Positions 1 to 8,978 of a DNA stretch of 64,000 nucleotides are shown piece after piece. The stretch spans positions 310,001 to 374,000 of the forward strand of contig OY770021.1 of the NCBI GenBank assembly GCA_963669315.1, in the 5' to 3' direction. The notes below the pieces were generated by a model that was given only the letters and a program-made list of their open reading frames with translations, made no database searches and had not been told where the DNA came from. Position 1 is the stretch's first letter; each line of letters starts with the position of its first letter. The stretch comes from SZUA-547 sp963669315 (GTDB lineage: Bacteria; Pseudomonadota; Alphaproteobacteria; Rhodobacterales; Rhodobacteraceae). The translations under genes were made by a program, and so were the position numbers.

Positions 1-1088
1 CCGAAGGCGCCGAGTGGCGCTGGCGCCGCCGCGCCGTTGCCCCGGTTTTCGCCCACCGCAACGTCGTGGAGCTGACACCGTTCATGTCCGCCACCGCCGA
101 CCGGGCGTCGGACAAGATCGCAGTAGCCAATAGCGCCGTGGACGCGGTCGATCTTATGATGGGCGCGACTTTCGATGTGATCGCCGACGTTGCGCTTTCG
201 GGTCGTGAGAGCTTCGACCAGACCCGCTATCTGGAGATGGTGACGCTCTATTTCGAGAGCATCGGCAAGGTCTCGATCCTTGATTTTCTGGACGCGCCCG
301 ACTGGGTTCCCCGTCCCGGCGTTCTGGGCGGACGCCGCTCGGTCAAGGCGATGCACGGGATGATCGAAAAGGCGATGGAGCGACGGCGCGCGCGGGGCGG
401 AGAGGCGGACGACCTGCTCAGCCGCATGCTGGAGGCGGAAGACCCGGAGACGGGGCGCAAGATGAGCCACGAGGAAGTGCGCAACAACATGCAGTTCTTC
501 ATCGTGGCGGGTCATGAGACGACGGCGCTGACCATCGCCTGGGCGCTTTACCTGCTGGCCAATGACCCGGCGGCGCAGGCCCGCGCGCGCGAAGAAGCGC
601 AGGGCGTTCTGGGGGCCGGGGAAGACGCGCGACCGGCGACGGGCGACGACCTCGACAACCTGACCTATGTGCGGCAGGTGATCGACGAGACAATGCGGCT
701 CTACCCCCCGGTCGGCATGGTCAACCGTGTGGCGCTGGAGGATGACGAGCTGGTCGGCCGCAAGGTCGACAAGGGCGACACGATCTTCCTGCCCTTCTAT
801 GCGCTGCACCGGCATGAGATGTGGTGGGACGCGCCGGAGCTGTTCGACCCCGACAATTTCACGGCCGAGAACGTCAAAGCCCGCGAACGGTTCCTGCATC
901 TGCCCTTCGGCGGCGGGCCTCGGGTGTGCCTGGGGGCGAATTTCGCGGTGATGCAGGCGCAGATCATCCTGGCGACCCTGCTGGCGCGCTGGCGCGTGCG
1001 CCCGGTGGAGGGCCACCGCCCCGATCCGGTGATGGTGATGACGCTGAGGCCGAAGAACGGCATGCCGCTGGTGTTTGAGAGAGCCTGA
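1..1088 (+). CDS. Cytochrome P450, 5' end outside the window
   Basis: Heme-thiolate monooxygenase; substrate unknown. The reading frame is open from base 3, with P450-like residues (EWRWRRRAVAPVF) ahead of the first possible internal start at 66, so the true start lies upstream of the window. Hallmarks in order are the I-helix oxygen-binding motif AGHETT, the K-helix ExxR in ETMRLYPP, and the heme-ligand loop FGGGPRVCLG with its axial Cys. About 361 codons are present, so roughly the first 80-100 residues of a usual ~450-residue bacterial P450 are missing. No membrane anchor is seen in the visible part. No ferredoxin or reductase gene lies next to it here, so its electron donor must be encoded elsewhere. 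Confidence 0.95.
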   Translation, partial: EGAEWRWRRRAVAPVFAHRNVVELTPFMSATADRASDKIAVANSAVDAVDLMMGATFDVIADVALSGRESFDQTRYLEMVTLYFESIGKVSILDFLDAPDWVPRPGVLGGRRSVKAMHGMIEKAMERRRARGGEADDLLSRMLEAEDPETGRKMSHEEVRNNMQFFIVAGHETTALTIAWALYLLANDPAAQARAREEAQGVLGAGEDARPATGDDLDNLTYVRQVIDETMRLYPPVGMVNRVALEDDELVGRKVDKGDTIFLPFYALHRHEMWWDAPELFDPDNFTAENVKARERFLHLPFGGGPRVCLGANFAVMQAQIILATLLARWRVRPVEGHRPDPVMVMTLRPKNGMPLVFERA

Positions 1089-1143
1089 TCTGCGCGCATA
1101 TCGCCCCTCGCGCACAAGCTTAACGTGCGGTATGGCGTAGGGG

Positions 1144-2436
1144 ATGAGCGAGGAATCGAAAGCGGTTGAGAAGTATTGGCCCTTCGCCCCAATCAGGGCG
1201 AAGGACATTCCCGAACCTCTGAAGAATCTCATCAGCAAGGCATGCATCGCGGTGGCGACTGTCTGGGTCGTTGCTTCGCTGATTCTGCTCGCCGATCTTT
1301 TGACCAACTTCTTCGATGGCGGAGCGACCGAAGCCGATCGGTTTAAAGAGGCGCGGACGACGGTGCTGATCCTCGTCGCGCTGCTTGGCGCGCCGTTCGT
1401 GATCTGGCGGACGATCCTGGCCGCGACGCAGACGGAGATCGCGCAGCAGACCCACTACACTGACCTCTTCACCAAGGCGGTGGACCAGTTGGGCGCGACG
1501 CAGGAGATCAGGAAAGACAACACCGTCAGCACCGAGCCCAGTATCGAGGTGCGGCTGGGCGGCATCTACGCCCTGCAGCGGATCGCGGAGGAGAGCGAGC
1601 GCGACTATCTGCCGATCGTCAAAACCCTCAGCGCCTATGTCCGGCAGAATCTCGGTGAAGAGGTCGCGATGCCGGACGACCTGCCGCCCGATCCGGATTG
1701 GGATGCTGCCTCAGAGAACCCCATCGACGCAGACTGGGACGCGCTACGCGAACAAAGTGAAAAGCGACGCGAGGCGATTCAGGACTGGGGCGAAAGGCTT
1801 CGCAAGGATGCGGCGGAAAAGGGGGAACCCTCCGCCTATCGCCCCGATATCCGCGCCGCGCTTGACGTGCTGGAGAAGCGCGCGCCGCAGCATCGCCACC
1901 TGGAGTTGGAGACCGGCAAGCTGACCCCGCCGCCCGAACCGCCGCCGATGGAGCTTTCCGGCGAAACGGGAGAGGAGATTCGCGCCTCCGCAGAGAAAAT
2001 TCGACAGGACGCAACAACCTATCGAGACCGGATGGAGACATGGCGCAAATGCCCCGGCGCGCCCGACCTCGCCGGGGCCGTGCTGCATGGCGCGGACCGC
2101 CCCAAAGCCCGGCTTCACCGCTTCAACTTCCGAGGTGCGAAGATGCAGGGGGCGAACCTCGGCGGGGCGCGGATGCAGGGGGCGAACCTCGGCGGGGCGC
2201 GGATGCAATCCACGGATATGAGGGAAGCCTCTATTCGCGGCTCTTCCCTCATATCCGTGGATTTTACCGACTCTAACATCACCCAAGACCAACTCGACAG
2301 CGCTTTTGGCGACGCCTCGACAATTCTGCCGGAAGGTCTGACCGCCCCGGATCACTGGTCCAAGGACGATCTCAGCGAGGACTGGGAAGAAGCCGAGCGC
2401 CAATGGAAGGAATGGCTCTCCTCCCGGTCCTCCTAA
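1144..2436 (+). CDS. Membrane protein with C-terminal pentapeptide repeats
   Basis: 430-residue protein. Two hydrophobic segments lie near the N-terminus (about residues 28-55 and 75-100), followed by a soluble region with VRLGGIYALQRIA and an acidic/Arg-rich, probably helical stretch. The last ~100 residues hold pentapeptide repeats of A(N/D)LxG type (FRGAKMQGANLGGARMQ). This architecture (two N-terminal TM segments, a GGIYALxRIA segment, then pentapeptides) recurs in bacterial pentapeptide-repeat membrane proteins; their function is unknown. The repeat-coding part contains a perfect 30-bp tandem duplication and a perfect 21-bp inverted repeat, listed separately. The ATG at 1144 has a purine-rich stretch immediately upstream but at poor spacing, so the start is moderately certain. 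The stop overlaps the stop of the convergent GST gene by 2 nt. Confidence 0.75.
   Translation: MSEESKAVEKYWPFAPIRAKDIPEPLKNLISKACIAVATVWVVASLILLADLLTNFFDGGATEADRFKEARTTVLILVALLGAPFVIWRTILAATQTEIAQQTHYTDLFTKAVDQLGATQEIRKDNTVSTEPSIEVRLGGIYALQRIAEESERDYLPIVKTLSAYVRQNLGEEVAMPDDLPPDPDWDAASENPIDADWDALREQSEKRREAIQDWGERLRKDAAEKGEPSAYRPDIRAALDVLEKRAPQHRHLELETGKLTPPPEPPPMELSGETGEEIRASAEKIRQDATTYRDRMETWRKCPGAPDLAGAVLHGADRPKARLHRFNFRGAKMQGANLGGARMQGANLGGARMQSTDMREASIRGSSLISVDFTDSNITQDQLDSAFGDASTILPEGLTAPDHWSKDDLSEDWEEAERQWKEWLSSRSS
2143..2202 (+). repeat. Two perfect tandem 30-bp units in the pentapeptide gene
   Basis: Positions 2143-2172 and 2173-2202 are identical. Each encodes MQGANLGGAR, i.e. two pentapeptide coils. 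Identity at the DNA level, including third codon positions, indicates a recent duplication or slippage event that adds ten residues without changing frame. Confidence 0.95.
2207..2263. repeat. Perfect 21-bp inverted repeat inside a coding region
   Basis: Left arm 2207-2227 and right arm 2243-2263 are exact reverse complements, separated by a 15-nt loop. The core is CCACGGATATGAGGGAAG in the left arm. The arms code for different peptides on the same strand (about QSTDMREA and SSLISVD), so protein constraint does not explain the symmetry. It could be a template-switch product, a nested palindromic element or a very stable mRNA hairpin. Confidence 0.93.
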
Positions 2437-3374
2437 CCCCCGCTCACCCGATATCCCCGCCTTGGGAAATGCACATGCAAGGCGCCGGCCTCCGCATCCT
2501 CTCGCGCGATTGTAATCGTCTCCGCATCGGCCGCGACCAGCGTCCCGGCGACGGGCTGCTCCCCGCCATCAAGATCGGGCGCCACGGTCACCTCCGTGCC
2601 CGCCGTCAGCCCCTGCGGGTCGTTGAGGATTTCGCCCGAGGCCGGGACCGGATCGAACTCCGCCGCACGCGCGATGGCCCGCCCCGGCGTCATCTCCCCC
2701 ATCTCGCCATGGCCCAGCGCGTGGACATTCTCCTCCCACCGCTCCAGCGCCGCGAATTCGGACAGGAAGGCCGGACCGCCGCCCCAGCGCCCGCGCAGGA
2801 ACCAGACGATGTGATAGAACTGCGCGTCGATCGCGCCGGGCGCCTCGCCCAGCAGGTACGCCCGCCCGTCCGAAAGCTGCCGGTCCAGCCATGTCAGCGG
2901 CGCGCGCATTTGCGAGACCAGATGCGGCAGGTCCGACCCGGCCTGCGCCAACCCCTCCGCCCAGTCAGGGCCCAGATAGAGCCGCCCGCGATCCTCGGCG
3001 AAATCCTGCGGCAGCGCCTCCCCCGCCGAGCCGAGTACGATCTTCACCGCAAGATCGAACAGGTCGCCATCGGTCCAGCGGCTGAGCGCCCAGATCAGCC
3101 CCGCGTCTTTGGTCGGGAAGAAGGTCGGCTCAGGCGCGCGGCGCTCAAGCTCCATGATAATGCGCTGGCTGTCGCAATAGATGTCCGCCCCGATCTGCAT
3201 GACCGGCGTGCGCCGATAGCCTCCGGTCAGCTGCGTCAAAAGCGGTTTGGGCGGCAGGCGCGGGATCTCGACCGAGAGCCACGCCAGCCCCTTGATCCCC
3301 AGCGCGGCGCGCACTTTCTCCGCCACCGGCGACTGTGGATAGTTGTGCAGGATGATCTCGGCGTGTTCGGGCAT
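2433..3374 (-). CDS. Glutathione S-transferase-like protein
   Basis: 313 residues. The N-terminus (ILHNYPQSPVAEKVRAALGIKGL) matches the thioredoxin-fold GST N-domain, with TPVMQIGADIYCDSQRI as the cis-Pro and gamma-glutamyl-binding region. An alpha-helical C-domain follows, and then ~80 extra C-terminal residues with alternating beta-like character. The ATG at 3374 is chosen over the upstream GTG at 3434 because GGAG lies 6 nt ahead and the GST fold begins immediately. Substrate unknown. It is convergent with the pentapeptide gene and divergent from the MFS gene. Confidence 0.85.
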   Translation of the reverse strand: MPEHAEIILHNYPQSPVAEKVRAALGIKGLAWLSVEIPRLPPKPLLTQLTGGYRRTPVMQIGADIYCDSQRIIMELERRAPEPTFFPTKDAGLIWALSRWTDGDLFDLAVKIVLGSAGEALPQDFAEDRGRLYLGPDWAEGLAQAGSDLPHLVSQMRAPLTWLDRQLSDGRAYLLGEAPGAIDAQFYHIVWFLRGRWGGGPAFLSEFAALERWEENVHALGHGEMGEMTPGRAIARAAEFDPVPASGEILNDPQGLTAGTEVTVAPDLDGGEQPVAGTLVAADAETITIAREDAEAGALHVHFPRRGYRVSGG

Positions 3375-3499
3375 GTCCGGCTCCAATCCAAGGGCGGGGT
3401 TCGGGGAAGGTAGCGCGCTGGTGGGCGAGGCCAAGCAGCCGCGCGCCGCTTGCCCCCGACCCGCCCGCGCATTAAGCCCCGTGGGTGGAGAAGACGCGC

Positions 3500-4738
3500 A
3501 TGACCTCGCCTGAAATTGCGGATGACATTGCTGACGGCGCCGCCGACGACCGGCTGGCGCTGCGCAATGTGCTGGTGCTCGCCTCGGCGATGGGAATCCT
3601 CTCCACCCAGATGGGGTTGTTCATAGTTCTCGTGCCGCTGGCCGGACAGATGCTGGCAGAGGTCAAGGCCTTCGCGACGGCACCGGTCGGCGTTGCGGCG
3701 CTCGCCTCCATGCTGACGGCGGCGCCTATGTCGATGTTCATGGCTCGATTCGGGCGGCGCGCGGGGTTTTTTCTTGGCGCGGCCGGCGGCGGCATCGGCG
3801 CGATCCTCGCCGCCGCGGCCATCCTGACCGGCGAGTTTCAGCTGCTGATCGCGGGCGCGGTCTTCACCGGCGTCTACATGTCCAGCCAGGGATTCATGCG
3901 CTTCGCCGCAGCCGACACCGCCTCACCCGCTTTCAAGCCCAAGGCGATCAGCTGGGTGCTGGCGGGCGGCCTTTTCGGCACCATTGCGGCGCCGGAAGTG
4001 CTACGCCTGACCGAGGGCGTGCTGATCCCCCTGCCCTTCGCCAGCGTGTTTCTGGCGTCGGCCGCGATTAATTTTCTGGGCGCGGCGGTTCTGGCCTTTG
4101 TCTCAATCCCGACGCCAAAACGCATGAAGAAAGGCGCGCCTTCGGGCCGACCGCTGACAGAGATCCTGACCCAGCCGCGCGCGGCGGCGGCGCTGATCTC
4201 GGCATTGGTCTCCTACGCCTTGATGAGCCTGGTGATGACCTCTACGCCGCTCGCCATGCAGGTCTGCGGCTATGAGACCGGCCAGTCAGCGGATGTGGTG
4301 CGCTGGCACGCGCTGGCGATGTTCGCGCCCAGCTTCTTCACCGGCTGGCTGATCACGCGGTTCGGGCATCTGAGGGTGATCGCGACCGGGCTGGCGCTGA
4401 TCGCCGGCTGTGCGGCAGTGGCGCTGTCCGGCATTGAAATCGAGCGATTCTACATCGCGCTGATTCTGCTCGGCCTCGGCTGGAATTTCGGATTCATCGG
4501 CGGCACCTCGATGCTGACGGAATGCCATCGGGAGGATGAGCGCGCCAAGGTTCAGGCCGCCAACGACATGATCGTTTTCGGAACCGCCGCGCTCGCCTCA
4601 TTCGGGTCAGGCGCGTTGATGAACCAGTTCGGGTGGTCGGCCGTGAACCTCGCCATCGCGCCATTTCTGGCGCTGGCGGGCGTAGCGCTTATCTGGCTGT
4701 GGCTGGCGCCGCCGCGCGACTCAATCCAGCCCGATTAG
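3500..4738 (+). CDS. Major facilitator superfamily transporter
   Basis: 412-residue polytopic inner-membrane protein with about 12 hydrophobic segments. The motif ARFGRRAGFFLG, in the loop after TM2, corresponds to the MFS loop 2-3 signature, and a related loop (TRFGHLRVIATG) occurs in the second half, as expected for the pseudo-duplicated fold. The ATG at 3500 has GGAG nine bases upstream and is preferred over the in-frame GTG at 3485. Substrate cannot be read from sequence. The stop overlaps the stop of bamE by 2 nt (tail to tail). Confidence 0.9.
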   Translation: MTSPEIADDIADGAADDRLALRNVLVLASAMGILSTQMGLFIVLVPLAGQMLAEVKAFATAPVGVAALASMLTAAPMSMFMARFGRRAGFFLGAAGGGIGAILAAAAILTGEFQLLIAGAVFTGVYMSSQGFMRFAAADTASPAFKPKAISWVLAGGLFGTIAAPEVLRLTEGVLIPLPFASVFLASAAINFLGAAVLAFVSIPTPKRMKKGAPSGRPLTEILTQPRAAAALISALVSYALMSLVMTSTPLAMQVCGYETGQSADVVRWHALAMFAPSFFTGWLITRFGHLRVIATGLALIAGCAAVALSGIEIERFYIALILLGLGWNFGFIGGTSMLTECHREDERAKVQAANDMIVFGTAALASFGSGALMNQFGWSAVNLAIAPFLALAGVALIWLWLAPPRDSIQPD

Positions 4739-5229
4739 GGTCTGCCAAAGATGCCCGTGCCGCCGCCCTCGGTGTTGAACCGGCCCAGATTTCCAAAGAA
4801 TTGCTGGATGACCGTCAGTTCGCGGCCATATGTCGGCGTCGTGCGCGACTCAAGATTAATGATCTGGCCATCTTCCAGACCGTAACGGTTTACGCCCTCC
4901 AGCAAACCCGCCTCGTTGAAGGCGAGCTGAACCACCGTGCGGTCGATCGGAACCGGATGCTCATACATCTTCTGCTCAGAGACGGTCGAGACATAGTACC
5001 AGCGGTTATTCTCAAACGTGCCGACGATGGTCGGCTCGCCCAGTTTCCGGCGCACGCTGGAGGTCGTATCCTCGCCCATGGTCAGGCGGGCCAGTTCATC
5101 CCCGCGCGGCGCATAGCCATGAACGGCGTAGCGGGGCTCGGCGCAGGCGCTGAGCGCCAGAGCGGCGGTGAAACAAATCGCGGCGTTGCGAATGCTGACC
5201 GCACCTCGAAAATTTGTGGTTTTGCGCAT
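4735..5229 (-). CDS. bamE: Outer-membrane assembly lipoprotein BamE (SmpA/OmlA family)
   Basis: 164 residues. The signal peptide ends in lipobox LSAC with the lipidated Cys at residue 29. A SmpA/OmlA domain follows (LTMGEDTTSSVRRKLGEPTIVGTFENN, then WYYVS), the region that contacts BamD and BamA. BamE is the small lipoprotein of the beta-barrel assembly machine at the inner face of the outer membrane. It is divergent from yceD across a 166-bp spacer that must hold both promoters, a common arrangement in Rhodobacterales. Confidence 0.92.
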   Translation of the reverse strand: MRKTTNFRGAVSIRNAAICFTAALALSACAEPRYAVHGYAPRGDELARLTMGEDTTSSVRRKLGEPTIVGTFENNRWYYVSTVSEQKMYEHPVPIDRTVVQLAFNEAGLLEGVNRYGLEDGQIINLESRTTPTYGRELTVIQQFFGNLGRFNTEGGGTGIFGRP

Positions 5230-5395
5230 GATGATCCCGGTTTCGCCCTACTCAAACGCGCCGCCGCGCCGAACGTCGCCGCACACAATATTACGGCGCG
5301 CCTGATGGACCTACCCCGCGCTTGGTGTAAATTCAAGCATTCGCCCGCCGGGGCCGCGCTTTGGGTGAACCGGTAAATCAAGGAAGGAAACGCCG

Positions 5396-5959
5396 ATGAC
5401 GGATGACGCACAGCCTGCGCCAGAGTTCTCTCGCCCCGTCACTCCGCCCAAAGAAGGGGCGAGAATGGCGGTCTCGGAACGCGCACGCAAGTCGGAGCGC
5501 ACGGCTCTGGCTGAACGGTTCGGCGTGCTGGGCGTCGACTCCTTCGCCGTAACTGCAAAGCTATCCGCGCAAGGCGGCGAGGTGCTGTTGACCGGCGCAG
5601 TCTCAGCCAGCCTGACCCAACGTTGTGTTGTGAGCATGGAGCCGACCGCGACTCGGCTGGAGGAGCAAATTGAACGACGGTTTACACCCGGCGGCCGGAT
5701 GAAGGAATCGAAGAATTTCGACCCTGAGGACGAGGATTCGCCCGAGCTTCTGACCGAAGAGATCGACGTTGGAGAGATCGCGGCGGAGACCGCCGTGCTG
5801 GCCATAGACCCCTATCCTCGGGCCGATGACGCGGCGCTTGAGCAACGGTTCGCAGCGCCCCCGGGGGCCAAGCCGCTGGATGACGATGCCGTCAAGCCTT
5901 TCGCGGGTCTGGAAGCCCTGAAACGCAAGCTGGAGGCCAATGGCGGCGGCGACCACTAG
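5396..5959 (+). CDS. yceD: YceD/DUF177 family protein
   Basis: 187 residues. It shows the DUF177 pattern: a central beta-rich part (VLLTGAVSASLTQRCVVSMEP), the C-terminal acidic segment DVGEIAAETAVLAIDPYPR, and a basic tail (PFAGLEALKRK). The family is linked to large-subunit rRNA accumulation, and the gene characteristically precedes rpmF. A good Shine-Dalgarno sequence (AAGGAAA) lies 7 nt before the ATG. First gene of the yceD-rpmF-plsX-fabH cluster. Confidence 0.9.
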   Translation: MTDDAQPAPEFSRPVTPPKEGARMAVSERARKSERTALAERFGVLGVDSFAVTAKLSAQGGEVLLTGAVSASLTQRCVVSMEPTATRLEEQIERRFTPGGRMKESKNFDPEDEDSPELLTEEIDVGEIAAETAVLAIDPYPRADDAALEQRFAAPPGAKPLDDDAVKPFAGLEALKRKLEANGGGDH

Positions 5960-6176
5960 CCACGCCGGGTGGACAGAGCGTGCGCTGACCGCCACATTCT
6001 ATGTTCGTTCGAGCGATAAAGAGGTTGCGGCGTGAAGAAAACTGGGTATGTTCCGCGTCTCGTTTTCGACACCGTTCATTGGGTTCAAACGCCTCGCGAT
6101 CGCGCCGGGCGGGCCGGGTGGATGAAAAATGCGCCGACCGATATTTGGTCTGGCGGACCAGGACAGAGGTTGAGAC

Positions 6177-6383
6177 ATGGCCGTCCCACGCAACAAGGTG
6201 ACGCGCTCAAAGCGCAACATGCGCCGCGCCCACGACGCGCTGACCGGCTCGGCCCACGCCGAGTGCGCCAATTGCGGCGAGCTGAAGCGCCCGCATCACG
6301 TCTGTGGAGCTTGCGGTCACTATGACGGCCGCGAAGTCGTTTCCGAGGTCGACGAGTTCGATCTGGACGAAGACGCCGCATAA
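6177..6383 (+). CDS. rpmF: 50S ribosomal protein L32
   Basis: 68 residues. It starts MAVPRNKVTRSKRNMRRAHD, the invariant L32 N-terminus. The Zn-ribbon Cys pairs are C30/C33 (CANC) and C43/C46 (CGAC). An acidic C-terminal tail (EVDEFDLDEDAA) extends past the ribbon, as in other alphaproteobacteria. It lies 217 nt after yceD and 45 nt before plsX, so cotranscription with plsX is likely; the longer upstream gap may carry its own promoter. Confidence 0.97.
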   Translation: MAVPRNKVTRSKRNMRRAHDALTGSAHAECANCGELKRPHHVCGACGHYDGREVVSEVDEFDLDEDAA

Positions 6384-6428
6384 CGGCAGGGCCGCGCTTG
6401 CGGCCGTCGCAGTGCAAGCAGTGCGCGC

Positions 6429-7508
6429 ATGAGCAGCAAGACCGTCCTCGCTATCGACGCAATGGGCGGAGATCGCGGCCCGTCCGCCGTGGTTGCGGGC
6501 CTGCATATTTCAGCGAAAGAGAACGAAGCGCTTCACTTCATCCTGCATGGGGATGAAGCGGAGCTTTCGCCGCTTTTGGCGAAGCGTCCGCAATTGGCGG
6601 AGCGTTGCCAGATTCGCCACGCGCCAGATTCGGTCGCGATGGACGCCAAGCCGGCCCGCGCGATGCGCGCAGCCCGGGGCACAAGCATGTGGGCGGCTTT
6701 GGAGACCGTCGCCAAGGGCGAGGCGCAAGCGGCCGTTTCCTGCGGCAACACCGGCGCGCTGATGGCCATGGCGATGCTGAAGCTGCGCAGAGCGCCCGGT
6801 GTCGATCGCCCCGCCATCGCGGTGTTCTGGCCGTCCCGGTCAAAGCAAGGCTACAACATCGTGCTGGATGTCGGCGCGGATGTGCGCGCAGACCCCACGA
6901 CGCTTCTGCAGTACGCGACGATGGGCGCCGAGTATGCGCGTCTCGGATTTGGTCTGGACCGGCCTCGTGTGGGCATCCTGAATGTCGGCGCCGAGGAGAC
7001 CAAGGGGCGCCCCACGCTCCGCGAAGCCGCGGAACTGACGACGGAAGCCGCTCAGATATGCGGATTCGACTATGTGGGATTCGTGGAAGGCGGCGATATT
7101 CCGTCCAATAAGGTCGATGTGATCGTGACGGACGGCTTCACCGGCAACGTGGCGCTTAAGACCGCTGAGGGCACCGCGACGCTGGTCGGCGATTTTTTGA
7201 AGCGCGCGCTGAAGAACAATTGGTTCGCGCGGTTGGGCGCCTTCCTCGCATACCCGTCGCTTCGGCAGTTGAAAGTCAGAATCGACCCGAGACGGGTGAA
7301 TGGCGGTGTTTTCCTTGGCCTGAACGGGGCTGTGGTGAAAAGTCACGGCTCGGCCGATCCGACTGGTTTTTCCGCCGCTATCAAGCTGGCCTGGCGCATG
7401 GCGCAGACCGGTTTTTCCGAGCGTATCGCCGCGCAGGTTGCAATGCTGTCGATTGATGAGAAACATGACGGTTCCGCGACACGCGAATCGGAGATTCCAC
7501 CCTCATGA
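6429..7508 (+). CDS. plsX: Phosphate acyltransferase PlsX
   Basis: 359 residues, normal family length. It converts acyl-ACP and phosphate to acyl-phosphate for PlsY, the first step of membrane phospholipid synthesis. The N-terminus VLAIDAMGGDRGPSAVVAG and the internal SCGNTGALMAMAMLKLRR and DGFTGNVALKTAEG are PlsX hallmarks. The last four bases (ATGA) overlap the fabH start, consistent with translational coupling. Confidence 0.97.
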   Translation: MSSKTVLAIDAMGGDRGPSAVVAGLHISAKENEALHFILHGDEAELSPLLAKRPQLAERCQIRHAPDSVAMDAKPARAMRAARGTSMWAALETVAKGEAQAAVSCGNTGALMAMAMLKLRRAPGVDRPAIAVFWPSRSKQGYNIVLDVGADVRADPTTLLQYATMGAEYARLGFGLDRPRVGILNVGAEETKGRPTLREAAELTTEAAQICGFDYVGFVEGGDIPSNKVDVIVTDGFTGNVALKTAEGTATLVGDFLKRALKNNWFARLGAFLAYPSLRQLKVRIDPRRVNGGVFLGLNGAVVKSHGSADPTGFSAAIKLAWRMAQTGFSERIAAQVAMLSIDEKHDGSATRESEIPPS

Positions 7509-8482
7509 CAGTCACCCGCGCCATCGCCGTAGGATGCGGCGCCTTTTTGCCGGAAAAAATCGTCACCAATGACGATCTGGCCAAGCGCGTGGATACGAGC
7601 GACGAGTGGATCACTACGCGGTCCGGAATCAAGCGCAGGCATTTTGCGCGAGAAGATCAAAGCACGTCGGATCTGGCCATCGCCGCCGCGCTTGCAGCTT
7701 TGGACTCAGCGGGCATGACCGCAGAGGAAATCGATCTGATCGTGTTGGCGACCAGTACGCCTGATCAGACCTTTCCATCGACCGCGACCAAAGTTCAGGC
7801 CGCGCTGGGGATGCACGGCGGCGCCGCGTTCGACGTTCAGGCAGTGTGCGCCGGGTTTATCTACGCGCTGGCGACAGCGGACAACTTCATCCGCGCCGGT
7901 CAGGCCAAAAATGCGCTGGTCATCGGCGCGGAGACGTTCTCTCGCATTCTGGACTGGGAAGACCGGTCGACCTGCGTCCTGTTCGGCGATGGGGCCGGCG
8001 CATTGGTTCTGAAGGCCGTGGAAACCGAGGCCGAGAATGAGGGCCGCGGCATACTGACCACCTGTCTGCACTCGGACGGGCGCTACAACAATATTCTGTA
8101 TGTCGATGGAGGCCCTTCCACCAGCGGCCATGCTGGAAACGTCCGCATGGCCGGGCGTGAGGTGTTCAAGCATGCGGTGATCAAGCTGGCCGACGTCGCC
8201 CATGAAGCGATGAGCAAAGTCGGCGTGACGAGCGAGGAAATAGACTGGATCGTGCCGCATCAGGCCAATATCAGGATCATCGAAAGCACCTCGAAGAAAG
8301 CTGGCGTGCCGATGGAGAAAGTCGTCGTCACGGTTCAGGAGCACGGAAACACATCCGCTGCGTCGATCCCTCTGGCGCTGGATGCCGCGGTGCGGGACGG
8401 ACGCGTCAAACCCGGTGATCTCCTGCTAATGGAGGCGATCGGCGGCGGTCTGGCGTGGGGTTCGGCGCTGTTGCGCTGGTGA
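7505..8482 (+). CDS. fabH: Beta-ketoacyl-ACP synthase III
   Basis: 325 residues. It initiates type II fatty-acid synthesis by condensing acetyl-CoA with malonyl-ACP. The Cys-His-Asn triad is visible: C115 in VQAVCAGFIYAL, His in DWIVPHQANIRII, and Asn in EHGNTSAASIPLAL. The TSDEWITTRSGI segment near residues 30-42 is the CoA-adenine-binding region. The start overlaps plsX by 4 nt. Confidence 0.97.
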   Translation: MTVTRAIAVGCGAFLPEKIVTNDDLAKRVDTSDEWITTRSGIKRRHFAREDQSTSDLAIAAALAALDSAGMTAEEIDLIVLATSTPDQTFPSTATKVQAALGMHGGAAFDVQAVCAGFIYALATADNFIRAGQAKNALVIGAETFSRILDWEDRSTCVLFGDGAGALVLKAVETEAENEGRGILTTCLHSDGRYNNILYVDGGPSTSGHAGNVRMAGREVFKHAVIKLADVAHEAMSKVGVTSEEIDWIVPHQANIRIIESTSKKAGVPMEKVVVTVQEHGNTSAASIPLALDAAVRDGRVKPGDLLLMEAIGGGLAWGSALLRW

Positions 8483-8548
8483 CCTGCCGCACCGCAGCAA
8501 TCGTAAAAGTGAGTCTCCGCGTGCAGAGCTTGCCGCAACCCTTTGATA

Positions 8549-8577
8549 TTGACTCCTTTTCTAGCGCTACGTAGTTT
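8549..8577 (+). promoter_or_regulatory. Possible ihfA promoter
   Basis: TTGACT at 8549-8554 resembles a -35 box. With a 17-nt spacer, the hexamer at 8572-8577 (TAGTTT) is a weak -10. The 154-bp fabH-ihfA gap is locally AT-richer than its surroundings. Pattern match only. Confidence 0.35.
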
Positions 8578-8636
8578 GTACATATAAGTCGCGGATTGGA
8601 AATTGACTGGTCCGCGCATAGTTTGGGAGAACCGAA

Positions 8637-8942
8637 ATGAGCGGCAGCACGCTGACTCGCGCAGATCTAAGCGAAGCGGTTTATCGTGAAGTCGGACTCT
8701 CCCGCAACGAATCGGCAGAATTGGTTGAGAGCGTTCTCGGCCATATGTCCGATGCTCTGGTGCGTGGCGAAACAGTAAAAATCTCGTCCTTCGGGACCTT
8801 TAGCGTACGTCAGAAGAATGAGCGTGTGGGGCGCAATCCAAAAACCGGGACGGAAGTACCGATCCCACCCCGCCGAGTGCTCGTATTCCGACCATCACAT
8901 GTGCTGAAGGACCGGATCAACGAGGGACAAGGCGGGACATAA
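8637..8942 (+). CDS. ihfA: Integration host factor alpha subunit
   Basis: 101 residues, HU/IHF fold. KISSFGTFSVRQKNERVGRNPKTGTEVPI is the conserved signature, with the beta-arm Pro in RNPKTGTEVPIPPRRV that intercalates DNA. IHF-alpha pairs with IHF-beta to bend DNA. Assignment to the alpha rather than beta/HU subunit rests on context (fabH-ihfA-merR order). Shine-Dalgarno GGGAGA lies upstream of the ATG. Confidence 0.93.
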   Translation: MSGSTLTRADLSEAVYREVGLSRNESAELVESVLGHMSDALVRGETVKISSFGTFSVRQKNERVGRNPKTGTEVPIPPRRVLVFRPSHVLKDRINEGQGGT

Positions 8943-8978
8943 CCGCGACCTCCACGCACAGCTGGAGAAAAAGAGGTA

